From Methanobacteriota archaeon (lineage in GTDB: Archaea; Thermoplasmatota; Poseidoniia; Poseidoniales; Poseidoniaceae): a stretch of DNA of 8,237 nt. Below, piece by piece: positions 1 through 7,578 of the stretch. The notes beneath the pieces were generated by a model that had not been told where the DNA came from, did no database searches, and saw only the letters and a list, made by a program, of their open reading frames with translations. Every line of letters starts with the position of its first letter. The stretch's first letter is position 1. Made by a program: the position numbers and the translations under genes. The stretch is taken from positions 1 to 8,237 of the forward strand of contig WTIV01000026.1 of assembly GCA_011525095.1 (NCBI GenBank), in the 5' to 3' direction.

Positions 1-605
1 GTCTCGACGTGCAGTAAATTTGCTAGATATGGTGCGATACAAACCGCGCTTGCAATGCTAGCAATAGCATGGATAGCATCGAATGGTAATCCGTTCAGAA
101 GATAGATTCCGAAATCAGAAACCGTTGCTAGGCTTGAAAGAACGGAGAGTGAAACCCACCAGTCGAATAAGACTGAAGCGAACACGGCTGAATAAAGGAG
201 TCTCTTCATGGCAACCTGTGACTCAATGACAAGTCCTAGTCTTGAGCCTGCAAATGCTACTGCGGCCCACCCGGTCGCCTGGAAGAACGTCCAAAGTCCG
301 TGTGACAAAACGAGGTTAGAGAGCATTGTAGCCATTACAGCAAACGCCATTCCTCTTCGAGCACCTAGTGATGCACCCATTACTAGACACATTACAGTCA
401 GTGGCTGAACGTTAGGGAATGGCTCGAGTAAAATGCGGCTTGCTGCTGCAGCTGTAGTTATGCTTGTTAACACCAAAATCTCACGCTTTGCTGATTGGGT
501 AGGGCGGCATAGAAGGAAGAAGGAGAATGAAATGAGAACTACATTTAGTACTAGCATTTCAACAGGGCCAAGAGTTGTTCCATGTACCCCGTCGGTCATT
601 ACCAT
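1..605 (-). CDS. ECF transporter S component-like membrane protein (vitamin uptake, possibly cobalamin), C-terminus cut by window edge
   Basis: The reading frame stays open from 605 to the left edge (201 codons) and the 3' end lies outside the window. ATG at 605 is chosen because an in-frame TGA lies seven codons upstream; ATG at 599 is an alternative. A weak AGGG (613-616) precedes it. The product is very hydrophobic, with about six likely membrane segments near residues 17-33, 43-60, 69-100 (two helices), 105-124, 136-158 and 178-199. The central part matches the shape of cobalamin/CbrT-type ECF S components: PFPNVQPLT (62-70), a small-residue helix with GASLGARRG (77-85), SNLVLSHGLWTFFQ (96-109), then a Gly/Ala-rich helix. 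Such proteins bind a vitamin in the membrane and are energised by EcfA ATPases and EcfT, none of which is visible here. It follows the propeller/DUF4430 gene after 32 nt on the same strand, suggesting co-transcription and a shared role. The fold assignment is fairly secure; the substrate is inference. Confidence 0.72.
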   Translation of the reverse strand, partial: MVMTDGVHGTTLGPVEMLVLNVVLISFSFFLLCRPTQSAKREILVLTSITTAAAASRILLEPFPNVQPLTVMCLVMGASLGARRGMAFAVMATMLSNLVLSHGLWTFFQATGWAAVAFAGSRLGLVIESQVAMKRLLYSAVFASVLFDWWVSLSVLSSLATVSDFGIYLLNGLPFDAIHAIASIASAVCIAPYLANLLHVE

Positions 606-637
606 GTTTAGGCCCTGTGGGGTTCAAGATTTCAACT

Positions 638-2284
638 TCACGCTGCTGACCATCTTACAACAGAGTCTTCGCCTACCTCTGCTTGAGAAATTCCTACCGG
701 GGTTCTTTCCCCATCGATAGTGAATTCCCAGCCCTCCAACTCGTGTCCATCGACTGATACAACCATTGTTCCAAGGCTATAGGATTCCTTTTCGATGGTT
801 AGGCCTAACTCTAAAGCTGCAGCATCTGTCAACTGTTCTACATTCTCGTAACCAGTCAACCCTCCAATAGCAACCTCGCGATCTGGTAATTCAAAGACTA
901 CTACTTGGGTTTCTTTCCATGAGGCTGGCCAATCGTCATTCCAATCCCCAGGGCCTTCTGTGAGTTTGTTAACTTCATCCGACCACATCTCAGAAACTGA
1001 TGGTAGCGCAAAAATTGCTACGACAAGTATCAGTAGCACACCTAATTTGTTTGTCAAATCACGATTGGAATTGTAGATCGAATAAGCAATTCCTAGGAGT
1101 AAACCAACCATCAGAAAATGTGCTGGGTGTGCCTGGAAAGATGAACTGTGATTTTCATCTTGTTGGCTTGATTCTAGATTTCCTTTGTCTGAAAAGACCA
1201 TCAAAACTCCTGCATCATTCCCAAACGCCATCTCACCATTAGGGCCAAAGGACATTCCTGCAGTGGCGTAAGTATCATGACTTGAGGAAAATAACTGGAT
1301 TTCTTCACCGGGAATTCCGTAACCCCAACCTCCCTGCTGAGTATTTCTTGGATACCACATAACAGAGCCTTCTCCACTCGATTGAATGGTAATTTCACCA
1401 TTCGTGTGGAATTCTGACCTTCCCTCTAGAACACATTCGGCCTCACATACCCATACGCTAACACTCTCGCTTGTTCCGAAGTACACTTTGCTACCAATCC
1501 TCACAGGAATTGCTGGAGACATTCCTTCTTCAGAAATCAATTCAGAATCGAGATAAATTGCAGAACCTGAACTAGTTTGCAAATGTGAGACTATACCTGC
1601 AGTCGTGACTATTGGCGGATGGCGAATCATACCTTGGTTTAGGGTTAAATTTGTGACAGTGCCATTCTTAGAAACAATGTTGAGAACACCTTCTTCATTA
1701 CCTAACAAGTAACTATCATCTGTGACAGTTACTCCATTTCTCCAACCTAATTGCGGTAAGTCGACCCTGAGATTTTCAGTACCATCGCTCAAACAGAATC
1801 TAGACAATCCTTGTCTTGTTGGCACAACCAGATTTTCACCATCTTGTGCCATTGCTCCAGTTATTCCCCAAGTTACCACCTCAGTTATTGATGACCAAAT
1901 TAAGCTACCATCATCCGGGTGTAGAGCTGTAACTCTGCCATCGGTCCATGCTACTAAAATCATGTCTGACCAGGTGCCACATTCACCTTGGCCTGCATTG
2001 ATGTGAAGAAGTGGGCTCATGTCGTGGTTAGTTGAATTAGGGTTTGAAAATCGCCAGTTCTCAATCCCACTTTGAACGTCGAATGAGTATACATGAGGTC
2101 TGTCTTCCCCTGTCCAAAACCCAGATGTTCTGACAATAACTTGGTCATCGACAAAAATCGGTTTTGTGGATATGTATCCGTTTTCAAGATTCACTTCCCA
2201 ACTTTCTTGATTACTTGTATCAGCAACTGAATTGGGAATCATAAAACATGTAAGCAGGAAAAATACAACGAGTATTTGCCTCAT
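638..2284 (-). CDS. Secreted, membrane-anchored PQQ-like beta-propeller protein with C-terminal transcobalamin-like (DUF4430-type) domain
   Basis: 548 residues. The frame extends upstream to 2353 inside gatE, but ATG 2284 is preferred: it opens a clean signal peptide (MRQILVVFFLLTCFMIPNSVA, likely cleaved after A21), a GAGG lies 8 nt upstream, and it overlaps the gatE stop by one base. Residues 28-370 form a repeated beta-propeller with PQQ/Trp-docking-like blades such as FDVQSGIENWRF (68-79) and LHPDDGSLIW (121-130). Two membrane helices follow (about 389-404 and 412-430) with a short basic loop, NSNRDLTNK, probably cytoplasmic. An acidic, Trp-rich linker (432-457) leads to residues 458-548, which resemble the DUF4430/transcobalamin C-terminal domain: an SLGTMVVSVDG strand (503-513), GWEFTIDGERTPVG (518-531) and a final DSVVRW. 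Both soluble domains should face outside. Four N-glycosylation sequons lie in the ectodomain (N83, N207, N212, N378). With the S-component-like gene next door, a substrate-capturing role is likely; the ligand is not shown by the sequence. Confidence 0.82.
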   Translation of the reverse strand: MRQILVVFFLLTCFMIPNSVADTSNQESWEVNLENGYISTKPIFVDDQVIVRTSGFWTGEDRPHVYSFDVQSGIENWRFSNPNSTNHDMSPLLHINAGQGECGTWSDMILVAWTDGRVTALHPDDGSLIWSSITEVVTWGITGAMAQDGENLVVPTRQGLSRFCLSDGTENLRVDLPQLGWRNGVTVTDDSYLLGNEEGVLNIVSKNGTVTNLTLNQGMIRHPPIVTTAGIVSHLQTSSGSAIYLDSELISEEGMSPAIPVRIGSKVYFGTSESVSVWVCEAECVLEGRSEFHTNGEITIQSSGEGSVMWYPRNTQQGGWGYGIPGEEIQLFSSSHDTYATAGMSFGPNGEMAFGNDAGVLMVFSDKGNLESSQQDENHSSSFQAHPAHFLMVGLLLGIAYSIYNSNRDLTNKLGVLLILVVAIFALPSVSEMWSDEVNKLTEGPGDWNDDWPASWKETQVVVFELPDREVAIGGLTGYENVEQLTDAAALELGLTIEKESYSLGTMVVSVDGHELEGWEFTIDGERTPVGISQAEVGEDSVVRWSAA

Positions 2285-4275
2285 CAAACATGCCTCATGA
2301 TTTCTTCTCGCAAGAGAGCACTGACTTGTTTTCCATCTGCAGCGCCACCACATTCCTTCATCACAAGTCCCATCAGTGGACCCATGGCACTCATGCCTCT
2401 TTCCTTTACGAAATCGAGGCGATCTGATACAACCTTAGCAACAATATCGGCTAAATCGCTAGCATCTGCAGGCTTCAAGCCCAACTCTTCTGCTTTAGAT
2501 GAAAGTTGGTCTATGGTCGGGTTTTTCCCGTCAAACTCTACAAGCAAGATTTGCATTCCTTCTCTGGTCACATGCCCTGCTTCTTTTGCAGCAAGAACTA
2601 GCGCCATCAGCCCTATATCACCTTCATTTTCCAATAACATCGTAGCCCATGCTTTCTGGGGAAGTCCTAGTGAATGAGATACGAAGTGGTCGTCCAATTC
2701 TCTAGAAAGCAACTGCTTAAGTTGGTCCTCGCTAATGTCAAACTTTTCTAGTCTTGAACGCCTTTCATCTTGAGTCATTGGCAGGTTTTCCATTACCTGT
2801 TTCCACGTGTCTTGTGAGATAGATAGTGGAGGAATGTCAGTCTCAGGGTACATTCTCGCGCCGCCAGGTAAAGGTCGCATTGGAGTTGTAGTACCGTCTT
2901 CTGGTGAGCCTTTACGGATGACCACATTTCTAACCTCTTGAGGAATTCTTTCGAATGCCATACGCGCCCTGTTGAGTACACTCTCAAGTGCCAATTCTGC
3001 TTGCCATTTTGGTGCTAAGCACAATACGAAAGCATCGCATCCATCCAATGCTTCCCTTGTTGCATCCACAAATTCCTGCTCGATTCCATAAGCAGGCAAT
3101 TCATCAGAGTGGTATACACCGGCTACGCCTGCTAACTTTGCTGCTCCAGCGAGTTCCCGCCCTAAGCGTGGCATTTGTGCGCCGTCTGCATCAAATTCTT
3201 TTGTCCCAATCAAGCCTGAGAACCCTGGCAATGGTAGCGCTAACATTACTGATTTTTCAGCAAGACCTTGCTTCACTCTCTTTGCCTCACAATAGGCAAA
3301 TCTTGAAGAAACATCCACCAAATTTAGTGGCAGTAGTTCATTGACTTGGTCTGTAATCGATTCTGATTCTTCTCTTCTATCACTAGAGAGCAAAGGGAGG
3401 CCGTGGCTCTCTCTAAGCCGGTTTGCCAGCCTGAAAAAGTGGAGCTGCCTAGCCATTTCACATCTAATGATTCTTGGAATCCATTCTAAATCCTGACAAC
3501 CCTTGATTTCAACTCTGTCTCCACACATAATTGAGACATTAAGGTCCTGTCTGATACTGCCAAGTCCCCTGCGAACTCTCCTCGTGTCTCGTAATGTTCT
3601 ACCAAGGGCGATCGAGGTTTGTTTTGCGTGGTCCGGTGTCTTAACATCGGGCGCAGTTGCAATTTCGATGAGTGGAATCCCGAGCCTATCCAAGTTCCAA
3701 GTTACTACTTCGCCGGATGGAGTCAACTCGCTGTCCAACTTGCGAGCACTGTCTTCTTCTAGACAAAGTACGTCTATTCCAACCGGGCCGCCATCCGTTT
3801 CCAATATTCCGTCTGTAGCGACTAGAGTGGTTCGCTGAAAACCGCTTGTATTGGAACCATCGACTACTGTTTTGCGCATTGTCTGTAGCAATGGAACTGG
3901 GTGTGCTCCAAGCATTCCTGAAACTGTGAGTGAGATATCCAGAGCGTCTTTGTCGTGAGGCAAAGGTGGTTGTTCGTCCAACTCGATTAAACCTGCATTG
4001 GGTGCTTGACAGTACACGAATGACCGGTTTCTACGGGCCTCAAATCTTGCAGCGACGTCCACTGCGCCGCCTTCACCTGATGATGAGCGTAATTTGCGGT
4101 AATAACGCTGCCAATCTTCCGGAAGTGTTTCGATAGTGATGTCATGAAGTTCACCTGGTTGTCTGGAGTGCAACTTTCCAGTTGCCAACTGTTGATGAAC
4201 CTCTATTCCACACATGAAACCAAGACTTTCTGGGTCTAGGGATGCAGGGTTCGCTACATCACCGATAGGTTCCAT
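2284..4275 (-). CDS. gatE: Glutamyl-tRNA(Gln) amidotransferase subunit E
   Basis: 663 residues, slightly longer than the roughly 620-640 usual for GatE. With GatD (not in this window) it converts Glu-tRNA(Gln) to Gln-tRNA(Gln) in the cytoplasm; GatE activates the misacylated glutamate with ATP and GatD supplies ammonia. Visible landmarks, in order: GIEVHQQL (23-30, metal-site His27), LCLEEDSARKL (170-180), NLDRLGIPLIEIATAPD (194-210) and VEIKGCQDLEWIPRII (255-270), all typical of the GatB/GatE kinase core. An AspRS-like GAD insertion follows at about 320-455, containing LPGFSGLIG (349-357). Then come the GatE-typical ARMYPETDIPP (473-483) and a helical YqeY-like tRNA-binding tail with a GPLMGLVMKECGGAADGKQV segment near 632-651. 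The GAD insertion and PETDIPP motif distinguish it from bacterial GatB. ATG 4275 has an AGGTG five bases upstream. The gene follows mcm after 39 nt and its stop overlaps the propeller start. Its presence implies the indirect route to Gln-tRNA. Confidence 0.96.
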   Translation of the reverse strand: MEPIGDVANPASLDPESLGFMCGIEVHQQLATGKLHSRQPGELHDITIETLPEDWQRYYRKLRSSSGEGGAVDVAARFEARRNRSFVYCQAPNAGLIELDEQPPLPHDKDALDISLTVSGMLGAHPVPLLQTMRKTVVDGSNTSGFQRTTLVATDGILETDGGPVGIDVLCLEEDSARKLDSELTPSGEVVTWNLDRLGIPLIEIATAPDVKTPDHAKQTSIALGRTLRDTRRVRRGLGSIRQDLNVSIMCGDRVEIKGCQDLEWIPRIIRCEMARQLHFFRLANRLRESHGLPLLSSDRREESESITDQVNELLPLNLVDVSSRFAYCEAKRVKQGLAEKSVMLALPLPGFSGLIGTKEFDADGAQMPRLGRELAGAAKLAGVAGVYHSDELPAYGIEQEFVDATREALDGCDAFVLCLAPKWQAELALESVLNRARMAFERIPQEVRNVVIRKGSPEDGTTTPMRPLPGGARMYPETDIPPLSISQDTWKQVMENLPMTQDERRSRLEKFDISEDQLKQLLSRELDDHFVSHSLGLPQKAWATMLLENEGDIGLMALVLAAKEAGHVTREGMQILLVEFDGKNPTIDQLSSKAEELGLKPADASDLADIVAKVVSDRLDFVKERGMSAMGPLMGLVMKECGGAADGKQVSALLREEIMRHV
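2293..2296 (-). promoter_or_regulatory. Ribosome-binding site of the propeller gene, inside the gatE 3' end
   Basis: GAGG on the minus strand lies 8 nt before ATG 2284, within the last gatE codons. It supports this start over the upstream in-frame codon at 2353. The gatE stop and the propeller start share one base (TGATG), an arrangement typical of translational coupling. Confidence 0.45.
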
Positions 4276-4280
4276 ATTAG

Positions 4281-4285
4281 CACCT
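4281..4285 (-). promoter_or_regulatory. Ribosome-binding site of gatE
   Basis: AGGTG on the minus strand lies five bases before the gatE ATG in the 39-nt mcm-gatE spacer. It supports both the ATG 4275 start and translation from a shared mcm-gatE message. Confidence 0.5.
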
Positions 4286-4314
4286 GAAATATTTCCTTGA
4301 TATGAAGCATCGTA

Positions 4315-6429
4315 TCAAACAGGTTGTAGTGTTTCATATCCACCAGGACGCATCAATCTACCATCTCTACACAATGCTTCAATGATATCTTCTGCAGTAT
4401 CGCGGTTGATATCAAGTCTACCCGCCTCAGTAAACACATCGTTCAAATCTACTATCTTGCCGCTTTCAGAATAAATTCTACGCACTATTTCCAGAATTGT
4501 TCTCTCTCGGTTTCTTGTGTTTGCTTTCTTTCCAGATTGCAAGGTTGTCTCGTCGAAGTTTTCTCCCATCAATTCGTGGCGCCAGAATCTAGTCAAGCGG
4601 ATTGACCTTTCAGCGTCCTCTATTGTTGCCACTTCAGATAGTCTTACTCTTGCTGATGCCTGAGCAAGTCTGTAGAGGCCTTCGATAGCTCTAGCTGAGA
4701 TTGATATTGAATCGTGCGATTCGCCTCCCTTTCTACGTGTCTCGACATAGAACTCCCGCAGTGCTTCTTGTGCTTCATCAGTGAGCATTGGGTGAATTGT
4801 TCTCTTAGCGAATGCGACGTATTTTCTAATTAATTCTCTATTGACAATTCCTTCCTTGTTGTCAACTCCCTCGTGTCTTGCAGATTTTGCTGGGTCGACT
4901 TCGCTTCCCTGTTCGATAAGAATTTCTGGGGTTGAGCCTGCTCGGTTGTTCATGATGTGATTTGCAATCATTGAATCATGCTCCGCTGCTGGCTGATCTG
5001 TCAGCAACCAAATCACGTCAAATCTCGAAATCAGTGCAGGTTTGAGATTGATTTGTTGAGTAAATGGTACCTCAGAAACCGCCTGGAAACGCCCCGCTTT
5101 GGGGTTTGCAGCAGCCAAAATAGCACACCTGGTGGACAGAGTTGCATTTATTCCCGCCTTTGAAACTGAAATTCTCTGCTGCTCCATCGCCTCGTGCATT
5201 GAAGAGCGGTCATTTTCATTCATCTTGTCGAATTCGTCAATCGCTGCTAGCCCAAGGTCTGCAAGTGCTAGTGCACCAGCCTCTAAAGTCCACCTTCCAT
5301 CTGCTGCTGAATCTTGAACTGCGGCTGCGGTCAAACCTGCTGCTGATGCTGACATACCTGAAGTAAATCGGCCACGGGGAGAGATTTGAGACATGTATGA
5401 TAGTAGCTGTGATTTAGCAACACCAGGGTCTCCCATGAGTAGAATGTGAATGTCGCCACGAAGCCTTGTACCATCTTTGGCTTTGGAAGCAACTCCTCCA
5501 AATAACTGCAACATGAGAGATTCCTTTTGTCTACTCATTCCAAAAATCGACGGAGCGATTGAGCGAGTCAATAAATCGTGAATATCGTCTCTCCTTGCCA
5601 ACTCCTTGATCTGCCTTTCTTCATCGTCTGAAATTTGAATTTCTTCTAGCGGAATATTATCTCTTTGAATGCTGTGAATTCGCATGAATATGTCAAAGAT
5701 TGGTGTATCTTTTCCTGCTTTTCTTTGGCTTCTGACAAATAACATGCCGTTGGCTGTAACTCGGTCTCCTGGATTCAATTTGCCTGCCAAGTCATGTTCT
5801 GCAATGCACATAATCCTCTCTGGCTGAACACCACCGCGTAGGTTTTCAGGGGGCTCTTGCAGTTCGATGAATTGCGTATCGATTAGGATTGATTCCTCGA
5901 CCTTTTGGTGAAATTTTGTTTGGTTCTTTTTCCTACCACATCCACCATCGATTTCGAAACACTCTACCGGTTCAACCAATTCCTGCTCATTTGGTTGATT
6001 TACTCGGCTTAGGTGACCACACGCTGCACAGATGAAGACACCCTCATATGTTCGAGGTAGAACCTTACCAATTTTGGTAGCGATTGCTTCGACGGAAATC
6101 ATTGAGCCCAAATCTTCGCTTCTAAGTTGTCGTACTTTCCTAGATGAATCTGGAGGCAACTCGATTATTCTCACAAACGGGATTTTCTTTGGAGAGCCTA
6201 ATTCTGCAACCAATTGTCTGAGCGCTTGGTTAGCGGCTTGAGTATTGTTTTCTGGCTCCTCAATGATTGAGCGAGCAAAGTCTGGATCGAAGGATTCGAT
6301 ATCACGATATGAGACTTCTAAGGACTTGAGATCAGGCCATTGAACCTCGATTGTGTGTATTGCTTCGCTGTAGTTCTCGAGTAGCAAAGTTCTCCATCTT
6401 GCGGGCAAATCAAATTCTTGGATAGTCAT
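4315..6429 (-). CDS. mcm: Replicative DNA helicase MCM
   Basis: 704 residues, a full-length archaeal minichromosome maintenance helicase, which forms the hexameric ATPase ring that unwinds DNA at the replication fork. The N-terminal region (1-260) holds the oligonucleotide-binding fold and a zinc ribbon with Cys134, Cys137, Cys157 and Cys164. The AAA+ core shows Walker A GDPGVAKS (333-340), Walker B LAAIDEFD (394-401), sensor 1 in AAANP (439-443), the arginine finger in LISRFD (Arg469) and a sensor 2 Arg in SISAR (Arg580). A winged-helix region follows at about 640-704. All key residues are present, there is no frameshift, and no intein interrupts Walker A, a position where archaeal MCM genes often carry one. 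ATG 6429 is preceded by a G-rich stretch (6436-6441) six bases upstream and by a TATA-like element on the same strand. It is the first gene of the leftward cluster, with gatE 39 nt downstream. Confidence 0.97.
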   Translation of the reverse strand: MTIQEFDLPARWRTLLLENYSEAIHTIEVQWPDLKSLEVSYRDIESFDPDFARSIIEEPENNTQAANQALRQLVAELGSPKKIPFVRIIELPPDSSRKVRQLRSEDLGSMISVEAIATKIGKVLPRTYEGVFICAACGHLSRVNQPNEQELVEPVECFEIDGGCGRKKNQTKFHQKVEESILIDTQFIELQEPPENLRGGVQPERIMCIAEHDLAGKLNPGDRVTANGMLFVRSQRKAGKDTPIFDIFMRIHSIQRDNIPLEEIQISDDEERQIKELARRDDIHDLLTRSIAPSIFGMSRQKESLMLQLFGGVASKAKDGTRLRGDIHILLMGDPGVAKSQLLSYMSQISPRGRFTSGMSASAAGLTAAAVQDSAADGRWTLEAGALALADLGLAAIDEFDKMNENDRSSMHEAMEQQRISVSKAGINATLSTRCAILAAANPKAGRFQAVSEVPFTQQINLKPALISRFDVIWLLTDQPAAEHDSMIANHIMNNRAGSTPEILIEQGSEVDPAKSARHEGVDNKEGIVNRELIRKYVAFAKRTIHPMLTDEAQEALREFYVETRRKGGESHDSISISARAIEGLYRLAQASARVRLSEVATIEDAERSIRLTRFWRHELMGENFDETTLQSGKKANTRNRERTILEIVRRIYSESGKIVDLNDVFTEAGRLDINRDTAEDIIEALCRDGRLMRPGGYETLQPV

Positions 6430-6469
6430 ATCAAATCCCCCAACCGGACATCTGCAGCCGTTGGCGAAT

Positions 6470-6477
6470 GCATATAA
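6470..6477 (-). promoter_or_regulatory. Probable TATA box of the mcm-gatE transcription unit
   Basis: Read on the minus strand this is TTATATGC. It is centred about 45 bases before the mcm ATG, so archaeal spacing of about 26 nt would start transcription near 6448. That leaves a leader of roughly 19 nt holding the G-rich putative ribosome-binding stretch. No clear BRE was identified. This call comes from sequence and spacing only. Confidence 0.55.
6472..6477 (+). promoter_or_regulatory. Possible TATA box of the hydrolase-purM unit, overlapping the mcm TATA box
   Basis: ATATAA on the plus strand occupies the same bases as the mcm element. It would start transcription near 6500, about 55 nt before TTG 6554 or about 100 nt before ATG 6599. 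No other AT-rich promoter-like stretch lies between it and the hydrolase, which makes a shared bidirectional element plausible. The long leader weakens the call. Confidence 0.38.
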
Positions 6478-6598
6478 TGATTGAGATTGAACTCTTCTTC
6501 CCCTTCATTTCCACTGCAACTAAACCGCATCATTCAACCTCCACTGGCTTCCATTGGAATACCGCCAAGCACATTTCCTTGATGCCCATCACAGGTTC

Positions 6599-7561
6599 AT
6601 GCCGGAGCACTCTTTTGAACCCATCCGAGGAATTTTGGAGAGATTCTGTTTCACCTCTGATAACCTAGAGAATCAACTTGGGGACCCGATTGAAAGAGAA
6701 ATCGTAGTCCATATTCCTCCAAATTCCGGGGGCTCACTTCCATGCATAATCTACCTAGCACCGTTTACTGGTACGGGTTTTGCAAGAGCTAATTGGAGAG
6801 CATTCAGTGAAACTTTGCCTCAACGCCACGAAAGATTGGTGAGAGAAGGAAAAATGAAACCATCAATTCTGGTTATGCCGGACACGTTTACCAGCCTTGG
6901 TGGCAATCAATTTGTGAATTCTGAAATTATCGGAAATTGGGGATCTTGGTTAAATCAAGACCTGCGGAAGGAAATTTCCAACAGATACGGCGTATCTGGA
7001 TTCGGTTTGGTAGGGAAATCTAGTGGAGGCTACGGAGCCCTTGTTCGAGGAATGAAAGATGATTGCTGGGATGCAATTGCTTGCCATTCAGGAGACTGTG
7101 GGTTTGAATTGCTATTCGGCATAGAGATGGCTTCAACATTAACACAAATTGGTCCGCATGGTGGCGAGAAAGGATTCCTCAAACACATCAAAGAGACTCC
7201 ATCTATGAGTAGCGATGATTTTCACGCATTGATGATTTTAGCAATGTCTGCAAGTTACAGTGACGGAAGTTTACCAGTGGACAAGAACTGCAAATTCGAT
7301 GATGATAAGTGGGCGCAGTGGCTTGAGTGGGACCCCCTTCGAATGATTGAAACCCATCAAAACCTACCTCCGTGTTGGATTGATGTCGGAGACAAAGACC
7401 AATACAATATCCAGTATGGCTTGAGGCAATTACATACACGTATGGATGAGTTAGGAATAGTTCACGAATGGGAAGAGTTTCCGGGAACACACAGTGGTAT
7501 TGACCACAGATTAGACCTCTCACTGCCATGGCTGGCATCCAAGATTGAATCGGCATCATGA
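6599..7561 (+). CDS. Esterase-D-like alpha/beta hydrolase
   Basis: 320 residues from ATG 6599. The frame can be extended to a TTG at 6554 (15 more residues), with an in-frame TAA at 6521 before that. ATG is preferred as the commoner start, and a weak AGGT precedes it. The protein looks like a member of the esterase D / feruloyl esterase / antigen 85 type (Pfam Esterase, PF00756). A strand with IVVHIPP (35-41) leads into IIYLAPFTGTG (50-60) at the oxyanion-hole position. The nucleophile elbow is GLVGKSSGGYGAL (136-148) with Ser141. An acid is likely at Asp265 or Asp267 in VGDKDQYN, and His298 lies in FPGTHSG. The triad appears intact, so it should be an active serine hydrolase on an ester or similar bond. 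There is no signal peptide, so it is probably cytoplasmic. The substrate cannot be told from sequence. It lies just upstream of purM and is probably co-transcribed with it. Confidence 0.85.
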   Translation: MPEHSFEPIRGILERFCFTSDNLENQLGDPIEREIVVHIPPNSGGSLPCIIYLAPFTGTGFARANWRAFSETLPQRHERLVREGKMKPSILVMPDTFTSLGGNQFVNSEIIGNWGSWLNQDLRKEISNRYGVSGFGLVGKSSGGYGALVRGMKDDCWDAIACHSGDCGFELLFGIEMASTLTQIGPHGGEKGFLKHIKETPSMSSDDFHALMILAMSASYSDGSLPVDKNCKFDDDKWAQWLEWDPLRMIETHQNLPPCWIDVGDKDQYNIQYGLRQLHTRMDELGIVHEWEEFPGTHSGIDHRLDLSLPWLASKIESAS

Positions 7562-7578
7562 TGAGAGTGGCGCGTTTG

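Larger units (their letters stand above)
6430..6598. other. Divergent intergenic region between mcm and the hydrolase gene
   Basis: This is the only substantial gene-free stretch, and it is shorter (124 nt) if the hydrolase starts at TTG 6554. It holds one strongly AT-rich spot, CATATAATGA at 6471-6480, which reads as a TATA box on both strands. The remainder is of ordinary composition, with a pyrimidine-rich run around 6491-6511. No RNA gene, long repeat or stem-loop stands out by eye. Confidence 0.6.

Noticed and set aside
208..720. Two plus-strand open frames in the left region (208-408 and 433-720)
   Set aside because: They are antisense to the S-component-like gene and the propeller 3' end, and their products resemble no known family. 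The minus-strand frame has coherent membrane helices and family motifs.
2282..2353. A longer propeller protein starting at 2353
   Set aside because: It adds 23 polar and basic residues before an obvious signal peptide and overlaps gatE by 70 nt. ATG 2284 has a ribosome-binding-like GAGG and the typical stop/start overlap.
2988..3344. Plus-strand 118-codon open frame inside gatE
   Set aside because: It is antisense to the highly conserved gatE GAD region and its product is low-complexity, Leu/His-rich and unrecognisable.
4286..4295. Perfect 10-bp palindrome GAAATATTTC in the mcm-gatE spacer
   Set aside because: It is short and AT-rich, so easily chance. It is too close to the gatE ATG (about 15 nt) to serve as its TATA box, and it has no loop or T-run to act as a terminator.
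5400..5440. Possible intein insertion at the MCM Walker A site
   Set aside because: Checked because archaeal MCM genes often carry one here. The GDPGVAKS motif is continuous, so no intein is present.
6468..6668. Small plus-strand open frame starting in the divergent promoter
   Set aside because: It begins at the TATA element itself, overlaps the hydrolase gene in another frame, and its product shows no recognisable features.
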